Position numbers and translations under genes: made by a program
The notes under the pieces: model-generated
What the model saw: only the letters and a program-made list of their open reading frames with translations
What the model was told of the DNA's origin: nothing
Database searches by the model: none
Origin: Nocardia jiangxiensis NBRC 101359
Lineage (GTDB): Bacteria; Actinomycetota; Actinomycetes; Mycobacteriales; Mycobacteriaceae
Reading direction: 5' to 3'
DNA length: 64,000 nt
NCBI RefSeq assembly: GCF_000308615.1
Contig: NZ_BAGB01000041.1
Span: 434,001-498,000, forward strand
Shown here: piece by piece, positions 35,138-43,185 of the stretch
How the letters are laid out: each line of letters opens with the position of its first letter
How positions within the stretch are numbered: the stretch's first letter is position 1

Positions 35138-35662
35138 TCACACCATGTAGGTGGAATTGATGATGGCGCCCTTGCGCGCGTAGTGGATGACCGCATCCTG
35201 CACGTCCAGCGGATGCGCCGGAACGACACCGGTGATCAGATCCTCTTCGCGAGCACCGTGCAGGGCCAGGCCGAATCGGCAGCAGAACACCGTGCCACCT
35301 TCGGCGATGAAGGTCGCCAACGCGTCGTTGATATTCTGCTCACCGGGGAATCCGGAATCACCGGTCTTCGGAAATCCTCGGGTGGCGAGGCAGTTCAGCG
35401 CACCCGGTCCGTAGAAATAGATCGCCGACTCGAAACCCTTCCGCAGTGCACGGGTGGCCTGCAGAACCGCCACGAACGCCACCGAGGATTCGTGGGCGAT
35501 ACCGTGGACCAGGGTGAAATAGCTCTCCCCGTTCTCGGCCTGGTAGTCGGGGAATATCTTCGTGCCGCCGTACAGATTCGAACCGGCGGGCAGCGACGGG
35601 TGCGGAATCTCGGCGAGGGACTTCTCGATATTCTCGGTGATGGTGGCGTCGAATACGGACAT
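35138..35662 (-). CDS. MSMEG_0572/Sll0783-family nitrogen-starvation response protein
   Basis: A 174-residue soluble protein of the Sll0783/MSMEG_0572 family (NitB in the cyanotrophy literature). It shows characteristic blocks: GTKIFPDYQAENGESYFTLV, FYGPGALNCLATRGFP and a GGTVFCCRFGLALHGAREED region with paired cysteines. Function is unproven, but Sll0783 is strongly induced on nitrogen starvation in Synechocystis. It is the first gene of this eight-gene operon. GGGAG lies six bases before the ATG, and a GlnR-like site plus an inverted repeat lie upstream. Confidence 0.9.
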   Translation of the reverse strand: MSVFDATITENIEKSLAEIPHPSLPAGSNLYGGTKIFPDYQAENGESYFTLVHGIAHESSVAFVAVLQATRALRKGFESAIYFYGPGALNCLATRGFPKTGDSGFPGEQNINDALATFIAEGGTVFCCRFGLALHGAREEDLITGVVPAHPLDVQDAVIHYARKGAIINSTYMV

Positions 35663-35765
35663 GGGGCACTCCCGGAATGGTGGATAACGGCACTACAATT
35701 GCCGTCGGGGAATATCGGACCACGCGTCGTTGCGGAGACGAATCCGGACCGCGGGACGATCCGAT

Positions 35766-35788
35766 ACTGTAGCTGTTCCGGCTACAGT
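35766..35788. promoter_or_regulatory. Inverted repeat overlapping the presumed Nit1C promoter
   Basis: ACTGTAGC and GCTACAGT form perfect 8-bp arms with a 7-nt spacer. Read on the minus strand, TACAGT in the second arm would serve as a -10 element about 100 nt before the first Nit1C gene, so a repressor bound here could block transcription. Inferred from sequence only. Confidence 0.45.
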
Positions 35789-35807
35789 TAGATTTCACGC
35801 TCGCCGT

Positions 35808-35823
35808 GTTGCGCAATGGTTAC
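35808..35823 (-). promoter_or_regulatory. Candidate GlnR binding site upstream of the Nit1C operon
   Basis: On the minus strand the sequence reads GTAAC-n6-GCAAC, close to one a/b half of the actinobacterial GlnR box (gTnAC-n6-GaAAC) and matching its AC-n9-AC core. Its centre is about 57 bases upstream of the start site predicted from the TACAGT element, a good position for an activator. The motif is short and could occur by chance. Confidence 0.35.
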
Positions 35824-35872
35824 CGATGGAATAAATGCCCCACCGAATTCTGTAACATGGTGTGCCCCAGGC

Positions 35873-35925
35873 CCTCTCCGGCCGAATGACGCGGGCTGCG
35901 CCGCGCAGGCCGCGAACCGGAGAGG
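35873..35925 (-). terminator. Possible terminator hairpin after gcvP
   Basis: CCTCTCCGG and CCGGAGAGG can pair with a long GC-rich interior, 17 bases past the gcvP stop. It is weaker than other hairpins in the window because the loop is 35 nt. Confidence 0.4.
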
Positions 35926-35941
35926 CGCCGGGTGTGCTCGA

Positions 35942-38773
35942 TCAGTCGGTGTAGGCATCCAGCGGCGGACAAGCGCAGACCAGATTGCGGTCGCCGTAGG
36001 CGCCGTCGATGCGGCGCACCGAGGGCCAGATCTTGGCACGGGCCGCACCCAGACCCTGTGGGTAGACCGCGGTTTCGCGGCTGTAGGGGTGGGTCCATTC
36101 GCCGACCAGGCAGGCGGCGGTGTGCGGGGCGCCGCGCAGCGGGCTGTCCGCGACAGGCCAGACGCCCGCGGCTACCTGATCGATCTCGCCCTTGATGGCG
36201 ATCATCGCATCGATGAAGGCGTCCAACTCCTCGAGGTTCTCACTCTCGGTGGGCTCGACCATCAGCGTGCCCGCGACCGGGAAACTCATCGTGGGCGCGT
36301 GGAATCCGAAGTCCGCCAACCGCTTCGCCACATCGTCGACGGTGACGCCGGTACGCTTGGTGATCTCGCGCAGGTCGAGGATGCATTCGTGGGCGACCAC
36401 GCCGTCCGAACCGGTGTACAGCACCGGGAAGTGCGAATCGAGCCGCCGCGCAAGGTAATTCGCCGACGCGATGGCGGTCAGGGTGGCACGGCGCAGACCG
36501 TCCGCACCCATCATCCGGACGTAGGCCCAGGTGATCGGCAGAATCGAGGCCGAACCGTACCGGGCCGCGGACACCGCGTGCGAACCCGTCTCCAGCGGAT
36601 CACCGGGCAGATACTTCGCCAGATGTTCGCGCACCGCGACCGGGCCGACGCCCGGACCGCCGCCGCCGTGCGGAATGCAGAAGGTCTTGTGCAGATTCAG
36701 ATGTGAGACGTCACCGCCGAATCGGCCCGGACGGGCAAGTCCGACAAGGGCATTCAGATTCGCCCCGTCCACGTAGACCTGACCGCCCGCATCGTGCACC
36801 AGGGCGCACAGCTGCGCGACCTCGTGCTCGTACACACCGTGCGTGGACGGATAGGTGATCATGATGCAGGCCAGCCGATCGGCGTGATCGGCGATCTTGG
36901 CACGCAGGTCGTCCAGGTCGACATCGCCGTTCTCGCGGCACTTCACGACCTCCACGCGCAGCCCGGCCATCGCCGCCGACGCGGCGTTGGTGCCGTGCGC
37001 ACTGGAGGGAATGAGGCAGGTGTCACGCCGGGCGTCACCACGATCGAGGTGGTAGCGCCGGATCGCCAGCAGCCCGGCGTATTCGCCCTGACTTCCCGCA
37101 TTGGGCTGCAGGCTGACGCGGTCGTATCCGGTGATGGCCGCGAGCCAGCTCTCCAGATCCTCGATCACCCGCAGGATGCCGGGCACGTCCTGAACCGGGG
37201 CGTACGGGTGCAGACGGGAGAAACCGGGCCAGGTGATCGGCTCCATCTCCGCGGCCGCGTTGAGCTTCATGGTGCACGATCCGAGCGGAATCATGCTGCG
37301 GTCCAACGCGATATCCTTGTCCGAGAGCTGCCGCAGATAGCGCAGCATCGCGGTCTCGGTGTGGTACCGGGTGAAGGCCGGATGCGTCAGATACTCCGAC
37401 CGGCGGTCCTCGATGCCGGGCACCGGCGCGCGATCCGAATCCGCTGTCGCACCGAAGGATTCGAGCACGATACCGATATGTTCGGCGGTGGTCGCCTCAT
37501 CGCACGCCACCGAGACATGGTCCGCGTCGACCAGGTGCAGATTCACTCCGCGGCCCTGTGCCTTGCCGACCACGGCCTCCGCGCCGCCGGGCACCCGCAC
37601 CAGCACGGTGTCGAAGAACCGTTCGTGCACAACGGCTTCCCCGAGTCCGGCGGCCAGATCCGCGGCGTGCCGATGCACCTGACGCGCGATGGCCCGCAAC
37701 CCGTCCGCGCCGTGATAGGAGGCGTACATGGCGGCCACGATCGCCAGCAGCACCTGGGCGGTACAGATGTTCGAGGTGGCCTTCTCCCGGCGAATGTGCT
37801 GCTCACGGGTCTGCAGCGCAAGCCGGTAGGCGGTGCTGCCGTCGGCGTCGACGGACACTCCGACCAGGCGGCCGGGCAGCTGGCGCGCGTGGGCGGTACG
37901 CACCGCGAGATATCCGGCGTGCGGCCCGCCGAATCCCAGCGGCACCCCGAAACGCTGTGTGGTGCCGAAACATACGTCCGCGCCCTGCTCCCCCGGCGGC
38001 GTGATCAGCGTCAGCGCGAGCAGGTCCGCACCGGCCGCCACCAGCGCGCCACGCTCGTGCGCGGCCTCGATCAGCGCGGTCCAGTCCACGATGCGGCCGG
38101 ACGCGCCGGGCGTCTGCACCAGCACACCGAAGAATTCACCCTCCGGCAACCGGGGCGGGCTTGTGGGCATGTCACTGCTCAGATCCGCCTCGACGATCTC
38201 GATGCCCAGCGGTTCGGCGCGGGTGTACAGCACGGTGCGCGTCTGCGGGAACAGGTCGGCATCGATCAGTAGCCGCGCGGACTTGCTCGCCCGATTCGCC
38301 CTGCGCAGCAACGTCATCGCCTCGGCCGCGGCGGTCGCCTCGTCCAGCATGGACGCGTTCGCCACCTCCATGCCGGTCAGGTCCGAGACCATGGTCTGGA
38401 AGTTCAGCAGCGCTTCGAGCCGCCCCTGGCTGATCTCCGGCTGATACGGCGTGTAGGCGGTGTACCAGGCCGGATTCTCGATCAGATTGCGCACCAGCAC
38501 CGGCGGGGTCAACGTGTCGTAGTACCCCAGCCCGATCATCGAGGTCGCGACGGTGTTGGCATGGGCCAGTTCGGCCAGTTCGGCGAGCACCTCGTGTTCG
38601 GAGGCGGCCGGGGGCAGTACGCCCAGGCCGGTGTCGGCGGCCGGGTCGAGGATGGCGGCGGGGACCGCGCGCCCGGCCAGATCGTCGAGCGAACGCACGC
38701 CCACGACGTCGAGGATCTCGGCGAGGTCGGCGGAGTCGGGACCGATATGACGGTCGGCGAAGGGACGGGTCAC
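35942..38773 (-). CDS. gcvP: Glycine dehydrogenase (decarboxylating), P protein
   Basis: A 943-residue homodimeric-type P protein of the glycine cleavage system, with N-terminal and C-terminal aminotransferase-fold halves. The PLP-lysine motif is HLNLHKTFCIPHGGGGPGVG in the second half. It decarboxylates glycine and transfers aminomethyl to lipoyl-GcvH, whose gene lies about 3 kb downstream on the same strand; gcvT is not in the window. The GTG start at 38773 has GGGAG five bases upstream and aligns with the usual FADRHIGPD N-terminus. A glycine riboswitch precedes it, so its expression should rise with glycine. Equivalent to Rv1832. Confidence 0.97.
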   Translation of the reverse strand: MTRPFADRHIGPDSADLAEILDVVGVRSLDDLAGRAVPAAILDPAADTGLGVLPPAASEHEVLAELAELAHANTVATSMIGLGYYDTLTPPVLVRNLIENPAWYTAYTPYQPEISQGRLEALLNFQTMVSDLTGMEVANASMLDEATAAAEAMTLLRRANRASKSARLLIDADLFPQTRTVLYTRAEPLGIEIVEADLSSDMPTSPPRLPEGEFFGVLVQTPGASGRIVDWTALIEAAHERGALVAAGADLLALTLITPPGEQGADVCFGTTQRFGVPLGFGGPHAGYLAVRTAHARQLPGRLVGVSVDADGSTAYRLALQTREQHIRREKATSNICTAQVLLAIVAAMYASYHGADGLRAIARQVHRHAADLAAGLGEAVVHERFFDTVLVRVPGGAEAVVGKAQGRGVNLHLVDADHVSVACDEATTAEHIGIVLESFGATADSDRAPVPGIEDRRSEYLTHPAFTRYHTETAMLRYLRQLSDKDIALDRSMIPLGSCTMKLNAAAEMEPITWPGFSRLHPYAPVQDVPGILRVIEDLESWLAAITGYDRVSLQPNAGSQGEYAGLLAIRRYHLDRGDARRDTCLIPSSAHGTNAASAAMAGLRVEVVKCRENGDVDLDDLRAKIADHADRLACIMITYPSTHGVYEHEVAQLCALVHDAGGQVYVDGANLNALVGLARPGRFGGDVSHLNLHKTFCIPHGGGGPGVGPVAVREHLAKYLPGDPLETGSHAVSAARYGSASILPITWAYVRMMGADGLRRATLTAIASANYLARRLDSHFPVLYTGSDGVVAHECILDLREITKRTGVTVDDVAKRLADFGFHAPTMSFPVAGTLMVEPTESENLEELDAFIDAMIAIKGEIDQVAAGVWPVADSPLRGAPHTAACLVGEWTHPYSRETAVYPQGLGAARAKIWPSVRRIDGAYGDRNLVCACPPLDAYTD

Positions 38774-38834
38774 GGCAACTCCCAGGGGTCGGGCGGCGTC
38801 GACGGGCGGGTCGACAACGTCGGGCCCTCCCCCT

Positions 38835-39025
38835 CTGTCGTGGCGCCTGAGAGATTCGGGGCACGCGCGCGGCGGACCTTTTCCCCATGGGCGGCTGGTC
38901 CGCATTGTGTGCGGCCAGCTCTTTCCAGAGGCGCCCACTGCCCGCACGGTCCCTTGTGCCTGAGAGATTGACGGGGAGGTGCTGCTCCTTCGGCGCCCGG
39001 GACGAAACCCGGAACTCTCCCGCAC
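38835..39025 (-). promoter_or_regulatory. Tandem glycine riboswitch (gcvT element)
   Basis: Read on the minus strand, two glycine aptamers can be recognised. The first starts with GGAGAGTTCC and contains GCGCCGAAGGAGCA and AATCTCTCAGGCACAAGGGAC. The second has CTCTGGAAAGAGC followed by GAATCTCTCAGGCGCCA. The repeated TCTCTCAGGC core and the GAAGGAGCA element are the conserved parts of the class. It lies 60-250 bases upstream of gcvP. Tandem glycine aptamers normally act as ON switches when glycine is abundant. The boundaries are approximate. Confidence 0.92.
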
Positions 39026-39191
39026 GGCATTGGCGCACTGCCAGTCTAGTGGCCCCTGTGTATCGTCTGTGTTTCCGGCCGACCAGCTGCGACACAGGAC
39101 ACAATGACCGCCGCGTCGATCTGAAAGCCCCGGAGACACGAACGAGCCTCGCGACCGTGGTCACGGGGCTCGCCGAACTCTCGGATGATCT

Positions 39192-39779
39192 CTACCCGGT
39201 CTTGCGGTTCTCGCGCACCTTCCGGCGGAACGCCAATTCGTCCTCGGGACGCTCGGAGGCGGTGTGGCTCTCGGCCCGCTCGGCCGGGAAGGCCGCGATC
39301 GCGCCGGTCAGCTCTCGCATCGCACCGCTGACCGCGATGCCGAACACGCCCTGCCCGCCCTGCAGTAAATCGACTACCTCCTCGGGCGAGGCGCATTCGT
39401 AGACCGTCGCGCCGTCGGAGAACAGGGTGATACCCGCGAGATCCTCGACTCCGCGACTGCGCAGGTGGTCGACCGCGATACGAATGTTCTGCAGCGAGAT
39501 GCCCGCGTCGAGCAGTCGCTTGACGATCTTCAGAACCAGGATGTCCTTGAACGAGTACAGCCGCTGGCTACCCGAACCGGTGGCGCTGCGAATGGACGGG
39601 ACGACCAGGCCGGTACGGGCCCAGTAGTCCAGCTGCCGATAGGTGATACCGGCCACCTGGCAGGCACTCGGCACCCGATAACCCACTAGGTCGTCGGGCA
39701 CCGTGTCGTCGGGGAACAGTCCTGGCTGCACCACTGTGGCGGGCCGCGCCTGTGATGTCTGCTGCGGTTGGTCTCCCAC
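39192..39779 (-). CDS. MerR family regulator (Rv1830-like)
   Basis: A 195-residue MerR-type protein. The winged helix-turn-helix spans about residues 35-105, with GYRVPSACQVAGITYRQLDY (about 31-50) and SGSQRLYSFKDILVLKIVKR; the C-terminal part contains LLQGGQGVFGIAVSGAMREL. It is the orthologue of Rv1830, whose product has been linked to growth and cell-division control in mycobacteria. No metal-binding cysteines of classical MerR proteins are seen. The start is GTG 39779 with GGGAG eight bases before it. A near-perfect 25-bp palindrome lies about 115 bases upstream and may be its operator. Confidence 0.92.
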   Translation of the reverse strand: MGDQPQQTSQARPATVVQPGLFPDDTVPDDLVGYRVPSACQVAGITYRQLDYWARTGLVVPSIRSATGSGSQRLYSFKDILVLKIVKRLLDAGISLQNIRIAVDHLRSRGVEDLAGITLFSDGATVYECASPEEVVDLLQGGQGVFGIAVSGAMRELTGAIAAFPAERAESHTASERPEDELAFRRKVRENRKTG

Positions 39780-39891
39780 TGACTACTCCCTCACTGCATC
39801 GCCGAAGAGAACAACGGCCTAACTGTCGAGGCTACTCCCTCGATTGTCTCGGCAGCACAGGCATGGAACCAAACTCCGCGCACCGCGTGTT

Positions 39892-39916
39892 TCTCGACCT
39901 CTACTAGAGGTCGAGA
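39892..39916. promoter_or_regulatory. 25-bp palindrome between DUF151 gene and MerR gene
   Basis: TCTCGACCTCTA and TAGAGGTCGAGA surround one central C. It lies 14 bases after the DUF151 stop and about 113 bases upstream of the Rv1830-like start. With a single-base centre it is a poor hairpin but an ideal dimer-binding site, so an operator for one of the two neighbouring MerR proteins is the preferred reading. Confidence 0.6.
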
Positions 39917-39929
39917 GCACATTCCGGCT

Positions 39930-40403
39930 TCAGCTGTCGGTCGCCTTGAAGTCGTCCGGGGAGACCGATTCGAGGAACTCCTTGAACTTCTCGACCTCGT
40001 CCTCACGCTCATCCGGCATCACCAACCCCGCTTCCTCGAGCACCGGCTCCTCGGCATAGATCGGGCAACCCACCCGCAGTGCGATGGCAACCGAATCCGA
40101 GGGCCGCGCCGAGATCCGCAGATCGTTCTCGAACACCAGGTCCGCGTAGAAGGTGCCCTCCTGCAGATCGACGATCCGGACTTCCTTGAGGGTATGGCCC
40201 AGATCGTGGATCAGGATCTTGATCAGGTCGTGGGTCAGCGGGCGAATGGGCGTGACGCCCTCCTGCTCGAGGACGATCGCCGTGGCCTCGGCCTGGCCGA
40301 TCCAGATGGGTAGGTACCGGTCACCGGCCACCTCACGGAGCAACAGCACGGGCTGATTCTGAGGTTGCTCGACGCGGATGCCGATCACACGCATTTCAGT
40401 CAT
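39930..40403 (-). CDS. DUF151 / bifunctional nuclease family protein
   Basis: A 157-residue protein of the BFN (bifunctional nuclease, DUF151) family, orthologue of Rv1829. The family core is visible as EQPQNQPVLLLREVAGDRYL and IGQAEATAIVLEQEG (about residues 12-50), with DLVFENDLRISARPSDSVAIAL (given here in part; about 88-108). Plant and archaeal relatives show DNase/RNase activity, but the bacterial role is not settled. A short acidic C-terminal tail ends the protein. The gene sits between two MerR genes in the conserved order Rv1830-Rv1829-Rv1828, with 82 bp to the upstream MerR gene. Confidence 0.92.
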   Translation of the reverse strand: MTEMRVIGIRVEQPQNQPVLLLREVAGDRYLPIWIGQAEATAIVLEQEGVTPIRPLTHDLIKILIHDLGHTLKEVRIVDLQEGTFYADLVFENDLRISARPSDSVAIALRVGCPIYAEEPVLEEAGLVMPDEREDEVEKFKEFLESVSPDDFKATDS

Positions 40404-40485
40404 GACTCGCCACTGCCTCCCATACTCGCGGCCGTCCAGCGTGCCACTACGAAACCGGCCGTATCACCGAGTCTAGGCGAAGATT

Positions 40486-41286
40486 TCAGCCGCCGAGGGC
40501 AGCGCGCACCGACGTCTTCACCAGGCTCGTATGCAACGTGAGTGAGAGCGCCGCAAGTTCGCGCACCGTCTCCTCCGCGCGGGCGCGGGCGTCGGCGTCC
40601 CGGCTCTTGGCGATGGGGGCCGCGATCTGAGCGATCATCGCGGCCTCGCGATCGGCGGCCAGTTTGAAGGCCCGCAGATGCCGAGCCTCCAAACCGAATT
40701 CGCTCATCGCCTTGGCCGCACGCGCCAGCGTCACGGCCTCGGCGTCGAAGTATCCGGCCGCGCCCGGGGTGATCAGATTCGCGCGGATCAGCTCGGTGAG
40801 AAATTTCTCATCGATACCGGCCTGCTCGATCAGATCCGCACGGGCGATACGGATTTCGCTGTCGAACCGGAGCTCGTCCGGTGTCACCTCACCGGGCACG
40901 ACGCCCAGGCGCCGGGGCGGGGACAGGGCGCTGCCGGGGCGCACGGGCTCGGGCGCACTCCCCGGTCCGTCGGCCCCGTCCGCTCGGGCGCGGGCCTCGC
41001 GCACCCCGAGCGTCGCGGCACCGCTGTCGATCGCCTCGAGCTGCTCCTTGATCACCTTCAACGGCAGATACTGATCGCGCTGTGCGGTCAGGACGAACTT
41101 CAGCCGCTCGACATCCGCGACCGAGAACCTGCGATAACCCGAAGGAGTGCGCTCCGGGCTGATCAGCCCCTCGGATTCGAGGAAGCGAATCTTGGAGATG
41201 GTGATGTCCGGGAAATCCGGACGCAGCAGATCCAGCACGGAGCCGATCGACATCCCTCCGCGGGTCCACTGCGCAGCGCCTGTCAT
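40486..41286 (-). CDS. ftsR: MerR family regulator (Rv1828/FtsR-like)
   Basis: A 266-residue MerR-type protein. The N-terminal HTH (about residues 12-80) includes MSIGSVLDLLRPDFPDITIS and ISPERTPSGYRRFSVADVER. The C-terminal part (about 140-266) is a helical domain resembling a second HTH-like fold as reported for Rv1828. The linker (about 95-135) is Pro/Ala/Gly-rich. The Corynebacterium glutamicum orthologue FtsR activates ftsZ, so this is probably a cell-division regulator. I chose ATG 41286, 13 bp after the garA stop; the frame is open 11 codons further upstream. It forms an operon with garA. Confidence 0.88.
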   Translation of the reverse strand: MTGAAQWTRGGMSIGSVLDLLRPDFPDITISKIRFLESEGLISPERTPSGYRRFSVADVERLKFVLTAQRDQYLPLKVIKEQLEAIDSGAATLGVREARARADGADGPGSAPEPVRPGSALSPPRRLGVVPGEVTPDELRFDSEIRIARADLIEQAGIDEKFLTELIRANLITPGAAGYFDAEAVTLARAAKAMSEFGLEARHLRAFKLAADREAAMIAQIAAPIAKSRDADARARAEETVRELAALSLTLHTSLVKTSVRAALGG

Positions 41287-41299
41287 CTCGTACCGGCTC

Positions 41300-41776
41300 C
41301 TACAGTGCGCCTGCCGCATCGCTCGCGGCTGGCCGCGGACCGGTCAGGAACACCAACCGGAACTTGCCGATCTGCACCTCGTCACCGTTCTGCAGCTCGG
41401 AGGAGTCCACCGGTTCGCGATTGACGTAGGTGCCGTTCAGGCTGCCCACATCCACTACCTGGAAGGTGTCGTCGTCCTGACGGAACTCCGCGTGCCGCCG
41501 GCTGACGGTGACATCGTCGAGAAAGATGTCGCTGTCGGGATGACGCCCCGCCGACGTGGTCGGCTGATCCAGCAGGAATCGCGAACCCGCGTTCGGGCCG
41601 CGCTTGACCACCAGGAGGGCAGCACCCGCGGGCAGACCCTCGACACCCTGCACCGGCTGTTCGCCGGTCTGCTCACCGGAGCGCGACGCGTCGACCTCGT
41701 TGAGGAAGTCAGCGCGGAATACCGACGTCGTCTCGGCCGCGCTCTCCCCGTAACCCGGGTCTTTGTTCTCGCTCAC
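41300..41776 (-). CDS. garA: GarA/OdhI-type FHA regulator
   Basis: A 158-residue FHA-domain protein. The N-terminal phospho-acceptor motif ETTSVFRADF (T16/T17) and the FHA domain (about residues 60-150, with SAGRHPDSDIFLDDVTVSRR and VGSLNGTYVNREPV) are the hallmarks of GarA (Rv1827) and OdhI. Unphosphorylated GarA inhibits 2-oxoglutarate dehydrogenase and NAD-glutamate dehydrogenase and activates glutamate synthase; PknB or PknG phosphorylation makes the FHA bind its own N-terminus and switches this off. The GTG start at 41776 has AGGAG about seven bases upstream. It is followed closely by the Rv1828-like gene, with gcvH upstream. Confidence 0.95.
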   Translation of the reverse strand: MSENKDPGYGESAAETTSVFRADFLNEVDASRSGEQTGEQPVQGVEGLPAGAALLVVKRGPNAGSRFLLDQPTTSAGRHPDSDIFLDDVTVSRRHAEFRQDDDTFQVVDVGSLNGTYVNREPVDSSELQNGDEVQIGKFRLVFLTGPRPAASDAAGAL

Positions 41777-41954
41777 CCTTGCTCTCCTCCTCGAACCGAT
41801 TATCCGTACAAGCATCCGATTCCGGCATTGCCATCACCCAGCGCGACCGGCTGTCGCGCCCTTGGACATTGCGGCACCGGTCGCCCGCACATCTGTTGGC
41901 TTTGACCGTACCCTGCCAGGGCGATCCCGTGCAGGTAGAACTGTGAAGGCCGCT

Positions 41955-42353
41955 TCAGCCCCCGATAACTCCTTGGTAACCTGCGGCATCGAGCAGTTCA
42001 CCGAGCGTTGCATCCAGTGCCGCGGCGTCGGGAACCTCGAGCTCGAACATCCAGCCCTCGCCATACGGATCGCTGTTGAGGGTCTCCGGCGTGGAATCCA
42101 GAACCTCGTTCACCGCAACGACTTTCGCGCTCAGCGGGGAGTAGATGTCCGAGACGCTCTTGGTGGATTCCACCTCCGCGATGCTGTCACCGGCCGGGGC
42201 ATCGCTGTCCAGCGCAGGCAACTGTACGAACACGATGTCGCCGAGTTGCTGCTGGGCGTAGTCGGTGATGCCGACCAGCACCCGGGTCGGGCCCGTGCGC
42301 CGGACCCACTCGTGCTCCTCGGTGTAGCGCAGATCCTCGGGAAGGGCGGTCAA
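41955..42353 (-). CDS. gcvH: Glycine cleavage system H protein
   Basis: A 132-residue H protein, full length. The lipoyl-lysine is K65 in VESTKSVSDIYSP, and the N-terminal RYTEEHEWV and LGDIVFVQLP blocks are typical. It carries the aminomethyl group between GcvP (encoded about 3.6 kb downstream on the same strand) and GcvT. The start is a TTG at 42353, preceded by AAAGGA eight bases upstream; no in-frame ATG or GTG gives a normal N-terminus. Equivalent to Rv1826, adjacent to garA as in mycobacteria. Confidence 0.95.
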   Translation of the reverse strand: MTALPEDLRYTEEHEWVRRTGPTRVLVGITDYAQQQLGDIVFVQLPALDSDAPAGDSIAEVESTKSVSDIYSPLSAKVVAVNEVLDSTPETLNSDPYGEGWMFELEVPDAAALDATLGELLDAAGYQGVIGG

Positions 42354-42396
42354 TGCTCATGTCCTTTCACGGGGCGTCCTTTCACGGGCGTGGCGA

Positions 42397-43029
42397 TCAC
42401 TCTAATCGTTGGGGAGAATCACGCGGAGTGGCCGGTATCGTCCGGGCAACCGCGAGGGCCTTGCCGAGATAGAGCAGTCCCGTCCAGATATAGACCGCCG
42501 TACCCCAGATCAGAAATGCCCAGCCGAACGCACGGCCGAAACCTGCCAGCGGCCAGTGCATCCGGCCCGCCAGCAACCACGGCAGCGCCGACATCAACGC
42601 GAACGTCGCGGCCTTGCCGAGATAGATCACCTCGGGCGGATCCAGGCGCCTGCGGCGGTAGATCGGCAGGACCGCGGCCAGGATCAGATCGCGCCCGATC
42701 AGCACCACCACGAACGGCCACGGCAGGATCCCGCGCACCATCAGTCCGAGCACCGTGGCCACCAGGTAGAGCCGATCCACGAACGGGTCCAGCAGTGCGC
42801 CCAGCCGTGAGTACTGATCCAGCAACCGAGCGAGTTTGCCGTCCAGATAGTCGGTGACGGCACTGGCGATGAGCAACGCGAACGCCCACCCGTCCGCTTT
42901 CACGACCAGCAGCAGCCACAGCAGGACCGGAACCCCGATCAGCCGCAGCGCGCTGAGCGCGTTGGGCAGGGTGAGGATGCGGTCCTCGCGCCGCGGGGCC
43001 GGTGGGGCGCCACCGGATTGGCTCGTCAC
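42397..43029 (-). CDS. pgsA: CDP-alcohol phosphatidyltransferase (PgsA-like)
   Basis: A 210-residue integral membrane enzyme of the CDP-alcohol phosphotransferase class. The signature D-G-x2-A-R-x8-G-x3-D-x3-D is complete (DGKLARLLDQYSRLGALLDP, then FVD, about residues 63-86). About six membrane helices follow. It probably transfers a phosphatidyl group to glycerol 3-phosphate (PgsA), or makes cardiolipin-type lipid; the homologue Rv1822 is named pgsA2. The start is not certain; GTG 43029 is used because the N-terminal helix follows at a normal distance. It lies 44 bp upstream of gcvH and is divergent from the GMC oxidase gene. Confidence 0.9.
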   Translation of the reverse strand: MTSQSGGAPPAPRREDRILTLPNALSALRLIGVPVLLWLLLVVKADGWAFALLIASAVTDYLDGKLARLLDQYSRLGALLDPFVDRLYLVATVLGLMVRGILPWPFVVVLIGRDLILAAVLPIYRRRRLDPPEVIYLGKAATFALMSALPWLLAGRMHWPLAGFGRAFGWAFLIWGTAVYIWTGLLYLGKALAVARTIPATPRDSPQRLE

Positions 43030-43185
43030 AGCCTGTTGCTTACCCGAATCGGCCCGGCGTCGCCATTCGGGCACGCCGGAGGGGGTACCGGAGATGTTGC
43101 GGGCCGAGTTCCGGGCCGTCGGGCGGGGTGAGGAGAATGATCGGCGAAAGCGTTTCATGCGATGTGCTCGTTCGAGAGGAAGACC

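Noticed and set aside
28012..35662. The Nit1C genes as a biosynthetic gene cluster for a secondary metabolite
   Set aside because: No NRPS, PKS, terpene or RiPP elements are present and every family matches the MSMEG_0565-0572 set.
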